Assembly (NCBI RefSeq): GCF_001984195.1
Contig: NZ_MTQN01000010.1
Location: 1,116,001 to 1,180,000 of the forward strand
DNA length: 64,000 bases
From: Kribbella sp. ALI-6-A
Lineage (GTDB): Bacteria > Actinomycetota > Actinomycetes > Propionibacteriales > Kribbellaceae
Reading direction: 5' to 3'
In this document: positions 34,534 to 43,289 of the stretch, in pieces
Layout: the number at the start of each line of letters is the position of its first letter
Numbering within the stretch: position 1 is the first letter of the stretch
Notes under the pieces: generated by a model
Database searches by the model: none
What the model saw: the letters and a program-made list of their open reading frames with translations, nothing else
Told to the model about the DNA's origin: nothing
Program-made: the position numbers and the translations under genes

Positions 34534-35363
34534 ACGCTCGCCAGCTGATCGCCGCCGCCACCGAGCGCCTCACCGACGCCGGCGTCGCCTCACCCGAGTA
34601 CGACGCCGCCGAGCTGCTCGCCTTCGTGGCCGGCGTCTCCCGGCTCCAGCTCGGCCTGGCCGACATCTCGCCCGCGCAGCGCCAGCAGTACGACGTACTG
34701 GTCGAACGCCGCGCGCAGCGGGAACCCCTCCAGCACCTCACCGGTACGGCAGCCTTCCGCTATCGGGAGTTGGCAGTGGGCCCAGGTGTGTTCGTCCCGC
34801 GGCCGGAGACCGAGGTGCTCGTCGGCTGGATGCTCGACCGGCTCAAGGACGTCGAGGCGCCGCTGGTGGTCGACCTGTGCAGCGGGTCCGGGGCCATCGC
34901 CGGGGCGGTCGCCACCGAGCGGCCGGACAGCGTCGTGCACGCGGTCGAGCTGTCCCCGGATGCCTGCGTCTGGGCCCGCCGCAATCTCGCCGGCACGGGC
35001 GCGACGCTGCACGAGGGCGACATCGACGGCTGCCTGCCCGAGCTCGACGGCCAGGTCGACGCGGTGATCGCCAACCCGCCGTACATCCCGCTGACCGCGT
35101 GGGAGTCCGTCACCGCCGAGGTCCGCGACCACGACCCGGCGCTCGCGCTGTGGTCGGGCGACGACGGCCTGGACGAGATCAAGGTGGTCGCCGCGACCGC
35201 CGCCCGGCTGCTCAAGCCCGGCGGGTGGTTCGGCTGCGAGCACGCCGACGTGCAGGGCGAGTCCGCGCCGGCCGTCTTCGCGGCGACCGGCCAGTTCACC
35301 GAGGTCCGCGACCAGCTCGACCTGGCCGGCCGCCACCGCTTCGCGACCGGCCGCCGGGTCTAG
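34530..35363 (+). CDS. prmC: Release factor glutamine methyltransferase
   Basis: A 277-residue SAM-dependent methyltransferase that modifies the glutamine in the GGQ motif of release factors. The catalytic NPPY is at residues 182-185, and the SAM loop [16 protein letters not shown] lies near 113. The N-terminal helical domain binds the release factor. Its GTG start overlaps the prfA stop by 4 nt, so expression is coupled to its substrate. Confidence 0.97.
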   Translation: MNARQLIAAATERLTDAGVASPEYDAAELLAFVAGVSRLQLGLADISPAQRQQYDVLVERRAQREPLQHLTGTAAFRYRELAVGPGVFVPRPETEVLVGWMLDRLKDVEAPLVVDLCSGSGAIAGAVATERPDSVVHAVELSPDACVWARRNLAGTGATLHEGDIDGCLPELDGQVDAVIANPPYIPLTAWESVTAEVRDHDPALALWSGDDGLDEIKVVAATAARLLKPGGWFGCEHADVQGESAPAVFAATGQFTEVRDQLDLAGRHRFATGRRV

Positions 35364-35378
35364 GGGTATGTCTCAGCC

Positions 35379-36341
35379 CTACTCGTAGACGACGAACTCG
35401 GGGCGCGGCTTGAGCGCCATCACCTGGGCCGGGGTCATCAGCGGTCCGTGCCGGGTGTCTTCCTCGTAGAACAGCTTGAAGCCGGCATGCACCCCGGGAG
35501 CCATCGTCGGCGTGAGCTTGCGCCAGGTGGCTTCCTTGTCGGCGCGGTTGCCGATGCCGTCGACAGACTTGATCGTGACGACGCCGGGCTGCTGCTTGAA
35601 CGCCTTCTCGTTGCTGAGGATGCGCGAGGACAGCTGGTGGAAGACGAAGACCTTCTCCGGCAGGTTGTTGGCCTTCACCAGGCCCGACAGGTACGCCGCG
35701 ATCGAGGTCAGCTCGGCGCCCGTGGTCCGGCCGAAGACGCGGCCGGGGACCTGGCCCGGACCGACCGCCCACTCGGGGTCGAAGGACAGGCCGACGTCGG
35801 GCTCCTTGAGCCACTTCTCCAGCCGCTTGATCTCGCTCAGGCTGTCGGCGCGACCGGGCTGGACGTCGAGCAGGAGCAGCATCTTGTGCTTGCGCGCGGT
35901 GTCCAGATAGGGCTGGATCTTCTCGTCACTGAGCCGGCTGCGGTACTGGCCGTCGCGGCCCGCGTGCCCGTTGGCGATCACGACGATCAGCTCCATCACC
36001 GGCAGCGGCTTGCGGCCACCGGCGTACGACGTGGCGAGCTTCTCCAGCTGGGCGGCCTTGGCGTCGATGTTCTTGTCGAGCGGGCCGAGCGCGGGGGAGC
36101 CGGGCAGTCCGACGAACCCGACGAGTTGGTGCTCGGGGAAGATCGTGCGCCCACCGCGGGGCAGCTCACCCGCGGCGGGGGCGGATGGCTCCGGGGAGTC
36201 GGTGACGGTCGCGCTCGGGGTGCCGGACGCGGTCGAGGGTGGCTTGGTCGGGGTAGGGCCGGCGTCGGCCGGATCGTCGGTGCAACCGGCCAGCAGCCCC
36301 AGGAGGACCGCCGTTGTACTCAGAACGGATAGCTTGCGCAC
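35379..36341 (-). CDS. Predicted lipoprotein, unknown function
   Basis: A 320-residue protein with signal peptide and lipobox LLAGC near residues 16-20. A Pro/Thr/Ser-rich linker runs to about 60. The globular part contains MELIVVIANGHAGRDG, KMLLLLDVQPGRADS and VGLSFDPEWAV, which suggest a barrel-like fold, perhaps glycosidase-related. I do not recognise a named family. GTG start at 36341 has a weak RBS. It lies in a block that breaks the conserved prmC-TsaC order. Confidence 0.78.
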   Translation of the reverse strand: MRKLSVLSTTAVLLGLLAGCTDDPADAGPTPTKPPSTASGTPSATVTDSPEPSAPAAGELPRGGRTIFPEHQLVGFVGLPGSPALGPLDKNIDAKAAQLEKLATSYAGGRKPLPVMELIVVIANGHAGRDGQYRSRLSDEKIQPYLDTARKHKMLLLLDVQPGRADSLSEIKRLEKWLKEPDVGLSFDPEWAVGPGQVPGRVFGRTTGAELTSIAAYLSGLVKANNLPEKVFVFHQLSSRILSNEKAFKQQPGVVTIKSVDGIGNRADKEATWRKLTPTMAPGVHAGFKLFYEEDTRHGPLMTPAQVMALKPRPEFVVYE

Positions 36342-36510
36342 CGGTCAAGACAACCATGCGGAACCGACAGAGCAACGTCCGGGCGTGTCATCGCCGAGTA
36401 TCCGCCACGCTGAGAGTTTTGGTCTGTGAACCGGACGTCACGGAGGATGAAAGCTGGCGTACCGTGACCACGGTGTCGCCGTCCGTGACTCGCCGCCGAG
36501 GAGCGTGTTG

Positions 36511-37896
36511 ATGTCCCTCCTGACCAAGCTCGGAGTGGCTGCCGTCCTGGCTGCGACAGCCTTCCCGGTCTCCGGCCCTGCCTCCGCGGAGCCTCCGCTG
36601 TCCGAGGCCGAGTTGTGCGCGGGGCTGCACCGCGTCGTACTGCCTGGGACCGACCAGTGCACGCGTGGTCCGGAGGCGCTGCCCGGTGCAAGCTCGCAGG
36701 CCGAGGCGAAGCCGCTGAAGGCGAGTGTCGCCGCCGCCACGATCGCCGCGAACCCCGTCGTCTGCGAGGGTGACGGCCGAAGCGGCAAGCGGGTCCAGGT
36801 GATGTACGCGCGGGAGACGCAGCAGGCGTCGCGGCTGCGGCTGTTCCTGCCGTCGTTCCGGGCCTGGTCGCACGAGATCGACGCGGCGTACAACGACAGT
36901 GCGGCTCAGACCGGGGCCAGCCGGCACGTTCGCTTCGTCACCGAGCCCGCCGGCGACGGCTGCCGGATCCAGGTCCAGGAGGTGGTGCTGCCGACCGGTG
37001 GCCTCGACAGCTGGGACTCGATGGTCAACGCTCTGCAGAAGCTCAACCACAAGGACCCGAATCGCAAGTACCTGATCTTCGCCGACAGCCGGAAGAGCTG
37101 CGGCCTCGGCACCGTCTACGGCGACGACCGGCCCGGCCTGGACAACGCCAACAACCGCAACACCGGCTATGCCCGGGTGGACGCCAAGGCGAACTGCTGG
37201 GGCTTCAACGCGGCGGCCCACGAGCTCGGGCACACGTTCGGCGCGGTCCAGAGCAGCGCACCGCACTTCAACGGCCACTGCAACGACGAGTGGGACCTGA
37301 TGTGCTACGGCTCTGGCACGAAGGTCGTCTGTCCCGAGAAGGACAGCGACCGGTTGCTGGACTGCAACAAGGACGACTACTTCAGCACTGATCCGCCGGC
37401 CGGCAGCTACCTGGCCACGCACTGGAACATCGCCAACAGCGACTGGCTGATCAAGAGCGCCGTACCGGACGCCCGGCCGGGGCCACGGCACGGGCAGATC
37501 GCCGAGTTCGTCAATCCGGCGACCGGCGGTGCCCTTGGTGTCATCGATGCCTCGACCGCCGACCTCGCGTACGTCGGTCGCCTGGCGCGGACCGGTGCGA
37601 CCAGTCAGCAGTGGCGGTTCCAGTACCGGACCGGCTGGCAGTTGCAGAACGTCAACAGCGACAAGTGCGCCGACAGCGCCTTCAGTGGCACCACCCCCGG
37701 TACGGCGGTCCTGCAGTACAGCTGCAACGGGCAGGACGGGATGCGCTGGACGCTGTACCCGCTCGGGGGTGAGGTCTACGGCATCCTCAACACATTGACG
37801 GGTCTGGCCGTGACCGATGCCGGGGGCAACCAACGGGTGACGCAGCAGCCCTTCACCGGTGCCGCCAACCAGCTCTGGCGGTTCCAGCCCAGCTGA
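36511..37896 (+). CDS. Secreted metzincin-like metalloprotease with ricin-type lectin domain
   Basis: A 461-residue secreted protein. An N-terminal signal peptide ends near AEPPLSE. The catalytic domain has HELGH at residues 237-241 and G244, with a Met-turn-like DLMCY about 40 residues on. The third zinc ligand of a classic metzincin (HExxHxxGxxH) would be residue 247, which is Q; H252 in SSAPH may replace it. From about residue 330 a C-terminal beta-trefoil has QxW-type repeats (SQQWRFQ, NQLWRFQ), implying sugar binding. The ATG at 36511 sits at better RBS spacing (GAGGAG) than the GTG at 36505. Confidence 0.85.
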   Translation: MSLLTKLGVAAVLAATAFPVSGPASAEPPLSEAELCAGLHRVVLPGTDQCTRGPEALPGASSQAEAKPLKASVAAATIAANPVVCEGDGRSGKRVQVMYARETQQASRLRLFLPSFRAWSHEIDAAYNDSAAQTGASRHVRFVTEPAGDGCRIQVQEVVLPTGGLDSWDSMVNALQKLNHKDPNRKYLIFADSRKSCGLGTVYGDDRPGLDNANNRNTGYARVDAKANCWGFNAAAHELGHTFGAVQSSAPHFNGHCNDEWDLMCYGSGTKVVCPEKDSDRLLDCNKDDYFSTDPPAGSYLATHWNIANSDWLIKSAVPDARPGPRHGQIAEFVNPATGGALGVIDASTADLAYVGRLARTGATSQQWRFQYRTGWQLQNVNSDKCADSAFSGTTPGTAVLQYSCNGQDGMRWTLYPLGGEVYGILNTLTGLAVTDAGGNQRVTQQPFTGAANQLWRFQPS

Positions 37897-37902
37897 CCCG
37901 CA

Positions 37903-37946
37903 GCGTCCGAAGATCCGTGCGCTACAGGGCTCGGTCCTTCGGACGC
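37903..37946. repeat. Dispersed palindromic element, copy 2
   Basis: Perfect 10-bp arms GCGTCCGAAG (37903-37912) and CTTCGGACGC (37937-37946). The loop starts ATCCGTGCGCT, sharing CGTGCGCT with copies 1 and 3. It lies 6 nt after the metalloprotease stop and 11 nt before the stop of the convergent deaminase gene, so it could end both transcripts. Confidence 0.85.
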
Positions 37947-37957
37947 CAGGAGCGGGT

Positions 37958-38968
37958 TCAGCTGACGTACGCGTCGATCTCCGCGAGCAGCTTGTCCTTG
38001 ACGGGCTGGTCGGCGAACGAGACCCGGACGGCGGTGCGGGCCAGCTCGGCGGCGCCGGACTCGTCGAGGTCGAGCAGCTCCGTCGCGACGGCGTACTCGT
38101 TGGTGAGGTCGGTGCCGAACATCGGCGGGTCGTCGCTGTTGATCGTGACGACCAGGCCGGCCTCGACCATCGCGGGCAGCGGGTGTTCGGCGTACGAGCG
38201 GACGGCCTGGGTGGCCAGGTTCGAGGTCGGGCTGACCTCGAGCGGGATCCGGTGCTCGGCCAGGTACGCGACCAGCTCCGGGTCCTGCATCGCGGACGTG
38301 CCGTGGCCGATCCGCTCGGCCTTCAGCACGCGCAGCGCGTCCCAGATGGTCTCCGGCCCGGTCGTCTCGCCCGCGTGCGGCACGCTGTGCAGACCGGCCG
38401 CCCGGGCCTGGTCGAAGTACGGCGCGAACTGCGGCCGCGGGACGCCGATCTCCGGGCCGCCCAGGCCGAACGCGACCAGCCCGTCGGGACGGATCTTCGT
38501 CGCGATCCGCAGCGTCTCCTCGGCGGCCGGCAGCCCGGCCTCGCCGGGGATGTCGAAGATCCAGCGCAGCGTCACGCCGAGCTCCTTCTCGGCCGCGGTC
38601 CGGGCGTCCTCGATCGCCTCGCAGAACGCCTCCGCGGCGATCCCGCGGATCACCGATGTGTACGGCGTGACGGTCAGCTCGGAGTAGCGGATGTTCTGCG
38701 CCGCCATCTCGCGGGCGATCTCGTAGGTGAGCAGCCGGACGTCGTCCGGGCTGGAGATCAGGTCGACGACGGTCAGGTAGACCTCGACGAACTTCGCGAA
38801 GTCGGTGAAGGTGAAGTACTCCGCCAGCGCGGCCGGGTCGGCCGGAACCGGCGAGCCCGGGTGCCGCGCGGCCAGCTCGGCGACGATCCGCGGCGACGCG
38901 GACCCGACGTGGTGGACGTGCAGTTCGGCCTTCGGCAGGCCGGTGAGAAAGTCGCGGGACAGAGTCAT
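37958..38968 (-). CDS. add: Adenosine deaminase family protein
   Basis: A 336-residue metal-dependent deaminase of the ADA fold. Metal ligands are H17 and H19 (ELHVHHVGS), the HAGE His, and SDDP Asp; GHG follows HAGE as usual. It should deaminate adenosine to inosine, or a related nucleoside such as aminodeoxyfutalosine, which the same family can also process. The ATG at 38968 follows AGGATC. The gene is convergent with the metalloprotease gene and stands alone. Confidence 0.85.
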   Translation of the reverse strand: MTLSRDFLTGLPKAELHVHHVGSASPRIVAELAARHPGSPVPADPAALAEYFTFTDFAKFVEVYLTVVDLISSPDDVRLLTYEIAREMAAQNIRYSELTVTPYTSVIRGIAAEAFCEAIEDARTAAEKELGVTLRWIFDIPGEAGLPAAEETLRIATKIRPDGLVAFGLGGPEIGVPRPQFAPYFDQARAAGLHSVPHAGETTGPETIWDALRVLKAERIGHGTSAMQDPELVAYLAEHRIPLEVSPTSNLATQAVRSYAEHPLPAMVEAGLVVTINSDDPPMFGTDLTNEYAVATELLDLDESGAAELARTAVRVSFADQPVKDKLLAEIDAYVS

Positions 38969-39096
38969 GGCGGGGATCCTAGGAGCAATTTTAGGGCGCT
39001 TGCGGCGCATCGACCGATTCCTGACATTGGATTGTCAGCTTCTGTGGTGTGAGCCCCGATGCGGGTTCGCGACCACACCAGTGGCACGATTCACTC

Positions 39097-39957
39097 GTGA
39101 GCGAGCGCTTTGACTTCACCGGAGACGAACTGGCGCCGGCCTACCGCGCTGCCGTGGACGCGATCGAGGCCGGTGACCTGGTCGTACTGCCGACCGACAC
39201 CGTGTACGGACTGGCCGCGGACGCCTTCAAGGCCGACGCGGTCCAGCGGCTGCTGGACGCCAAGGGCCGGGGCCGGGACATGCCGCCGCCGGTGCTGATC
39301 TCGGTGGTCGAGTCGCTGGACGCGCTGGCGACCGACGTACCGGAGGCCGGCCGGAAGCTGTGCGAGGAGTTCTGGCCGGGACCGCTGACGGTGATCTGCC
39401 ACGCGCAGGGGTCGCTGATGTGGGACCTCGGCGACACCCACGGCACGGTCGCGCTGCGCGTTCCCGACCACGAGAACACCCGTGAACTGCTGTCCCGGAC
39501 CGGGCCGCTCGCGGTCAGCTCGGCCAACCTCAGCGGGCAGCCGGCCGCCCTCGACGTGTACGACGCGGAGGAGCAGCTGGCCGAGTCGGTCGCGGTCTAC
39601 CTGGACGGCGGCGAGGTGACCGGGGGACAGCCCTCGACGATCGTCGACCTGACCGGCGAGGTTCCGCACGTCGTCCGGATCGGCGCGCTGTCGATGCAGC
39701 AGATCCGCAAGGTCGTGCCCGAGGCGACCACCGACCTGGAGCCGAAGGACGACGACGTCCAGGACAAGCCCGCCGAGCAAGCTCCTCAGGACAAGCCCGC
39801 CGACGCGGACGTCCAGGACAAGCCCGCCGACGCGGACGTCCAGGACAAGCCCGCCGACGCCCAGGACGAGCCAACCGAAGCCGCCGTCGAGGCGTCCAAG
39901 GAAGAGCCGGGTGTTCCGGCTGACTCCAAGGCGACCGATGTGAGGCCTGCGGACTAG
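39097..39957 (+). CDS. L-threonylcarbamoyladenylate synthase with acidic repeat tail
   Basis: A 286-residue Sua5/YrdC/TsaC-type protein making threonylcarbamoyl-AMP for the t6A37 tRNA modification. VVLPTDTVYGLAADAF lies near residue 30, with RGRDMPPPVL, and LAVSSANLSGQ near 145. Residues ~1-210 are the domain; the last ~75 are an acidic, Pro/Ala/Asp/Lys-rich tail encoded partly by a 27-bp tandem repeat. The GTG at 39097 (VSERFDFT) begins near the domain; upstream residues look random. wecA overlaps the stop by 1 nt. Confidence 0.92.
   Translation: MSERFDFTGDELAPAYRAAVDAIEAGDLVVLPTDTVYGLAADAFKADAVQRLLDAKGRGRDMPPPVLISVVESLDALATDVPEAGRKLCEEFWPGPLTVICHAQGSLMWDLGDTHGTVALRVPDHENTRELLSRTGPLAVSSANLSGQPAALDVYDAEEQLAESVAVYLDGGEVTGGQPSTIVDLTGEVPHVVRIGALSMQQIRKVVPEATTDLEPKDDDVQDKPAEQAPQDKPADADVQDKPADADVQDKPADAQDEPTEAAVEASKEEPGVPADSKATDVRPAD
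39760..39860. repeat. 27-bp tandem repeat in the tail of the TsaC-like gene
   Basis: Units run 39760-39786, 39787-39813, 39814-39840 and a partial one 39841-39860, in frame. Each encodes a QDKPA-containing nonapeptide. The two middle units are identical. The copy number may vary between strains. Confidence 0.9.
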
Positions 39958-41075
39958 TGCGCGAGTACCTGCTCGTCATGTTCGTGGCGATGGCCACGAC
40001 CTTCCTGCTGACCGGACTGGCCCGCAAGATCGCGCTGCGCTACGGCGCGGTCGCCAAGGTCCGGGCGCGGGACGTGCACAAGGTCCCGATCCCGTACTTC
40101 GGCGGCGTCTCGATCCTCGGCGGCCTGATCGCCGGCTACCTGGTCGCCTCCAGCCTGCCGTTCCTCGGGGACAGCCTGCAGGTCGCGCACGACGCCCGGG
40201 CGATCCTGATCGGCGGCGTGGTGATCTGCGCGGTCGGCGTGATCGACGACCTGTACGAGCTGGACCCGATCACCAAGCTGGCCGGCATGGTGCTGGCTGT
40301 CGGCGTGATGATCGTCCAGGGCATCCAGCTGTACTGGCTCCCGCTGCCCGGCGGCATCCTGTCGCCGCCGCCGGCCCAGCTCGCCGTGGTGACCGCGGGC
40401 ATCCTGCTGGTCTCCTGCAACGCGGTGAACTTCGTCGACGGCCTGGACGGCCTGGCCGCCGGCGTCACCACGATCGGCGCCGGCGCCTTCTTCACCTATT
40501 CGTACCTGCTGAACGTCGAGCAGAACCTCGACCGCGCCACCACCTCGACGCTGATCACGGTCGCGCTGGCCGGTGCCTGTCTGGGGTTCCTGCCCCACAA
40601 CTTCTTCCCCGCCAGGGTGTTCATGGGCGACTCGGGCTCGTTGCTGATCGGCCTGATGCTGGCCGCCTCGACGATCAGCCTGACCGGCCAGATGGACCCG
40701 AACGCCGTACCGTACGAGGTCGGCGGCTCGAGTCTGCTGCCCGCGCTGCTCCCGCTGGTCCTGCCGATCGCGGTGCTGGCGATCCCGGCCCTCGACCTCA
40801 CGATGGCCTACGTACGCCGTACCAAGGCCGGCCGCTCGCCGTTCGCCGCGGACAAGCTGCACCTGCACCACCGGCTGATGCAGCGCGGCCACTCGCACCG
40901 CCGGGCCGTGCTGCTGATGTACCTGTGGACGGCCCTGATCGCCTTCGGGGTGGTCGTTCTGGGCCTGTTGCTGGACTGGTGGACGGTGCTCATCGTGGTG
41001 GCCGCCACGGTCACCGCGATCGTGCTCACCACCGGCTTGCCGGGCCGGTCCGGCCGCAAGCTCGCGAAGGTCTGA
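39957..41075 (+). CDS. wecA: WecA-type undecaprenyl-phosphate sugar-1-phosphate transferase
   Basis: A 372-residue polytopic membrane enzyme of the MraY/WecA/TagO family, transferring a sugar-1-phosphate (usually GlcNAc-1-P) from UDP-sugar to a lipid carrier for wall polymers. Motifs are KVPIPYFGG, the Asp-rich VIDDLYE, NFVDGLDGLAAG, HNFFPARVFMGDSGS and HLHHRL. It lies in the conserved TsaC-wecA-atp order, as for M. tuberculosis rfe. The GTG start overlaps the upstream TAG by 1 nt. Confidence 0.93.
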   Translation: MREYLLVMFVAMATTFLLTGLARKIALRYGAVAKVRARDVHKVPIPYFGGVSILGGLIAGYLVASSLPFLGDSLQVAHDARAILIGGVVICAVGVIDDLYELDPITKLAGMVLAVGVMIVQGIQLYWLPLPGGILSPPPAQLAVVTAGILLVSCNAVNFVDGLDGLAAGVTTIGAGAFFTYSYLLNVEQNLDRATTSTLITVALAGACLGFLPHNFFPARVFMGDSGSLLIGLMLAASTISLTGQMDPNAVPYEVGGSSLLPALLPLVLPIAVLAIPALDLTMAYVRRTKAGRSPFAADKLHLHHRLMQRGHSHRRAVLLMYLWTALIAFGVVVLGLLLDWWTVLIVVAATVTAIVLTTGLPGRSGRKLAKV

Positions 41076-41152
41076 GCCGGCCGACCGGGGACCAGACCAG
41101 TGGCCGCTGTGGGCTACCGATAGGGTGTTCGTGTACAGCGGCAGGGACGCTC

Positions 41153-41216
41153 GTTTTGCTGACCGTTTTGCTGACCCGGCAGACTTTGTGCTAGTTTTCA
41201 CAAGCACCAGCAAAAC
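41153..41216 (+). promoter_or_regulatory. Candidate atp operon promoter with repeats
   Basis: TTGCTG (41168-41173) and TAGTTT (41192-41197) are 18 nt apart, with a TGC extension before the -10. The -35 lies in a 12-bp direct repeat GTTTTGCTGACC (41153-41164, 41165-41176). An inverted CAGCAAAAC (41208-41216) follows near the predicted transcript start. This is the only large gap (215 nt) before the ATP synthase genes. Confidence 0.6.
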
Positions 41217-41290
41217 AGCGTGACCCCTGACCCCGCCCACCCGACGACCGAGGGCAACAATCCCGGTCGCCAGCAGGACGGAACCACCAG

Positions 41291-41752
41291 ATGGCTCCCC
41301 AGGAAAGCCCCCAGCAAGCCGGACAAGCCACTCGGCACCCGGCCCTGGCGATGTTGCGCGGCGCTGCCGCCGCGGCGGTCGTCGTCGGTGTGAACGCGGC
41401 CGCGATCGCGACCGTTGCCGCCGGCCTCGAAGGCCTGTGGGGAGCGCTGCTCGGACTGCTGATGGTGATGGTGTTCTCCGGCCTCGGCCTGTACGCGTTG
41501 CACCTGTCGCGGCGGGCCAGCCCGACCGCCCAGCTCGGCATCGCGATGGCGTCCTACACCGGCCGGATCGCGATCTTCGGCGGCCTGCTGGCCGTCGCGC
41601 TGAACTCCGAGAGCCTGGCCGCCAACGTCAACCTCACCGCGCTGGGGATCAGCGCGATGGTGGTCGTGATGGGCTGGATGGCCGGCGAGATCTGGGCCTG
41701 GTCCCGGCTGCGGATCCCGATCTACGACCTCGACCACGAGGTGACGGCGTGA
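41291..41752 (+). CDS. Membrane protein preceding ATP synthase genes (Rv1303-like)
   Basis: A 153-residue protein with four hydrophobic segments and a polar N-terminal ~20 residues. It occupies the place of Rv1303 between rfe/wecA and atpB in M. tuberculosis, and resembles ATP synthase protein I in size and topology. AtpI-type proteins are proposed to help c-ring assembly or ion supply; a role here is by position only. The ATG at 41291 follows GCAGGACGG. Confidence 0.78.
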   Translation: MAPQESPQQAGQATRHPALAMLRGAAAAAVVVGVNAAAIATVAAGLEGLWGALLGLLMVMVFSGLGLYALHLSRRASPTAQLGIAMASYTGRIAIFGGLLAVALNSESLAANVNLTALGISAMVVVMGWMAGEIWAWSRLRIPIYDLDHEVTA

Positions 41753-41866
41753 GCACCGTGCGTAGTGCTCAGGTAAGCCGTTTCCGAACCGTGACAACGG
41801 GTGTGGCGCACCGCACGGGTGCCGATGTGACCCGGCGTGTCGCCGACTGGTACCTTTCGGGTGCCG

Positions 41867-42079
41867 ATGAGCCAGCAAAGCGATCCGAAGCCGACACCCG
41901 ACACCTCGGGCGACGGCTGGCGGGTCCTGTCCTACCTGATCGGCGGTGTCCTGGTGTACGGGGGCATCGGCTTCGGGTTGGATCGCTGGCTGGGCACCCA
42001 GTTCCTGCTTCCGGTGGGCATCGTCCTCGGAGCCGGGCTGACGATCTTGATGCTGCACTTCCGGTACGGGCGCTCCTGA
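41867..42079 (+). CDS. AtpZ/AtpI-like small membrane protein
   Basis: A 70-residue protein with two membrane helices: WRVLSYLIGGVLVYGGIGFGL, then RWLGTQFLLPVGIVLGAGL. This is the AtpZ/AtpI hairpin pattern. It lies just before atpB, as AtpZ does in many bacteria, and may assist F0 assembly. I use the ATG at 41867 (MSQQSDPKP); longer starts are possible at 41837. Confidence 0.72.
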   Translation: MSQQSDPKPTPDTSGDGWRVLSYLIGGVLVYGGIGFGLDRWLGTQFLLPVGIVLGAGLTILMLHFRYGRS

Positions 42080-42176
42080 GCTCTGCCGGGTCTGACGTTG
42101 TTGACCGCCTTGCCCTGAGCCGCCCTGCCCCCAGCCACATGGCGAACGACTTGAGCACGACGCGAGAGGAGACCCG

Positions 42177-42959
42177 GTGATCGCCGGCGTTTCGACCGAG
42201 TTCAACCCACCCGGTCCAGAAGACTTCCAGCTGCCGCCCATCTTCTCGGGCGTGGAGTGGTTCACCAAGCCCGTCCTGGTGGCGGCGCTGTCGGTGATCG
42301 TCATCATCTGGTTCTTCTGGGGTGCTTCCCGCAAGGCCGAGGTCGTGCCGAGCAAGCTGCAGTTCGCCGGCGAGCTGGGCTACAACTTCGTCCGCAACTC
42401 GATCGCCCGCGACGCGATCGGCAGCCAGGAGCACATGAAGTACGTGCCCTTCCTGCTCGGCCTGTTCTTCTTCATCCTGCTGAACAACGTCGCCGCGTCG
42501 ATCCCGTTCATCCAGTTCCCGACGTTCAGCCACATCGGCTGGGCCTACGCGGCAGCCGCGCTGAGCTGGATCATCTACAACGCGGTGGGCATCAAGAAGA
42601 AGGGCCTGCTGGGCTACTTCAAGCACCAGACGATGCCCGCCGGTGTGCCGGGCTGGCTGATGCCGCTGATGATCCCGATCGAGTTCATCTCCAACATCCT
42701 GGTCCGGCCGGTCTCGCTGAGCCTGCGGCTGTTCGCGAACATGTTCGCCGGCCACATCCTGCTGCTGGTGTTCGTGCTCGGCGGCGAGTACATGCTGCTG
42801 CACTCGGGCAGCATCGCGCTCGGCGGCGTCGGCATCCTCACCCTCCTGATGGGCCTCGCGATCGCCGGGCTGGAGCTGTTCGTCCAGTGCATCCAGGCCT
42901 ACATCTTCGTCGTGCTGACCGCGCAGTACATCGGCAGCGCGATCGCCGACGAACACTGA
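42177..42959 (+). CDS. atpB: ATP synthase F0 subunit a
   Basis: A 260-residue membrane subunit forming the proton half-channels. The conserved arginine region reads RPVSLSLRLFANMFAGH, with the essential Arg in SLRLFANM. Five or six helices fit the family. GTG at 42177 follows GAGAGGAG. First core gene of the atpBEFHAGDC operon, with atpE 72 nt downstream. Confidence 0.97.
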   Translation: MIAGVSTEFNPPGPEDFQLPPIFSGVEWFTKPVLVAALSVIVIIWFFWGASRKAEVVPSKLQFAGELGYNFVRNSIARDAIGSQEHMKYVPFLLGLFFFILLNNVAASIPFIQFPTFSHIGWAYAAAALSWIIYNAVGIKKKGLLGYFKHQTMPAGVPGWLMPLMIPIEFISNILVRPVSLSLRLFANMFAGHILLLVFVLGGEYMLLHSGSIALGGVGILTLLMGLAIAGLELFVQCIQAYIFVVLTAQYIGSAIADEH

Positions 42960-43031
42960 TCGGCGTCCCCCAGATCCCGTAGCAACGGAAACCCGGATAG
43001 CTCCTATCCGTACCGAAAGGAACACACTGCA

Positions 43032-43259
43032 ATGAACGCTCTCGAGATCTCCGGCAACATCGCCGTCCTCGGTTACGGCCTTGCCGCGATCGGCCCGGGC
43101 GTCGGCGTCGGCCTGATCTTCGCCGCTGTCATCAACGGCACCGCGCGTCAGCCCGAGGCGCAGAGCAAGCTGCAGTCGATCGCCTGGATCGGCTTCGGCG
43201 TGACCGAGGTTCTGGCGATCATCGGTATCGCGCTCGCCTTCGTCTTCCGTTCAGCCTGA
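43032..43259 (+). CDS. atpE: ATP synthase F0 subunit c
   Basis: A 75-residue two-helix proteolipid of the rotor ring. The ion-binding acid is E59 (GVTEVLA). Helix 1 has the glycine-rich GPGVGVGLI, and the loop RQPEAQ is typical. A Glu without extra Na-binding residues suggests a proton-driven ring. The ATG follows AAAGGAA. Confidence 0.98.
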   Translation: MNALEISGNIAVLGYGLAAIGPGVGVGLIFAAVINGTARQPEAQSKLQSIAWIGFGVTEVLAIIGIALAFVFRSA

Positions 43260-43289
43260 TCCACCATCCCTGACTGACAGGATCCAGAC

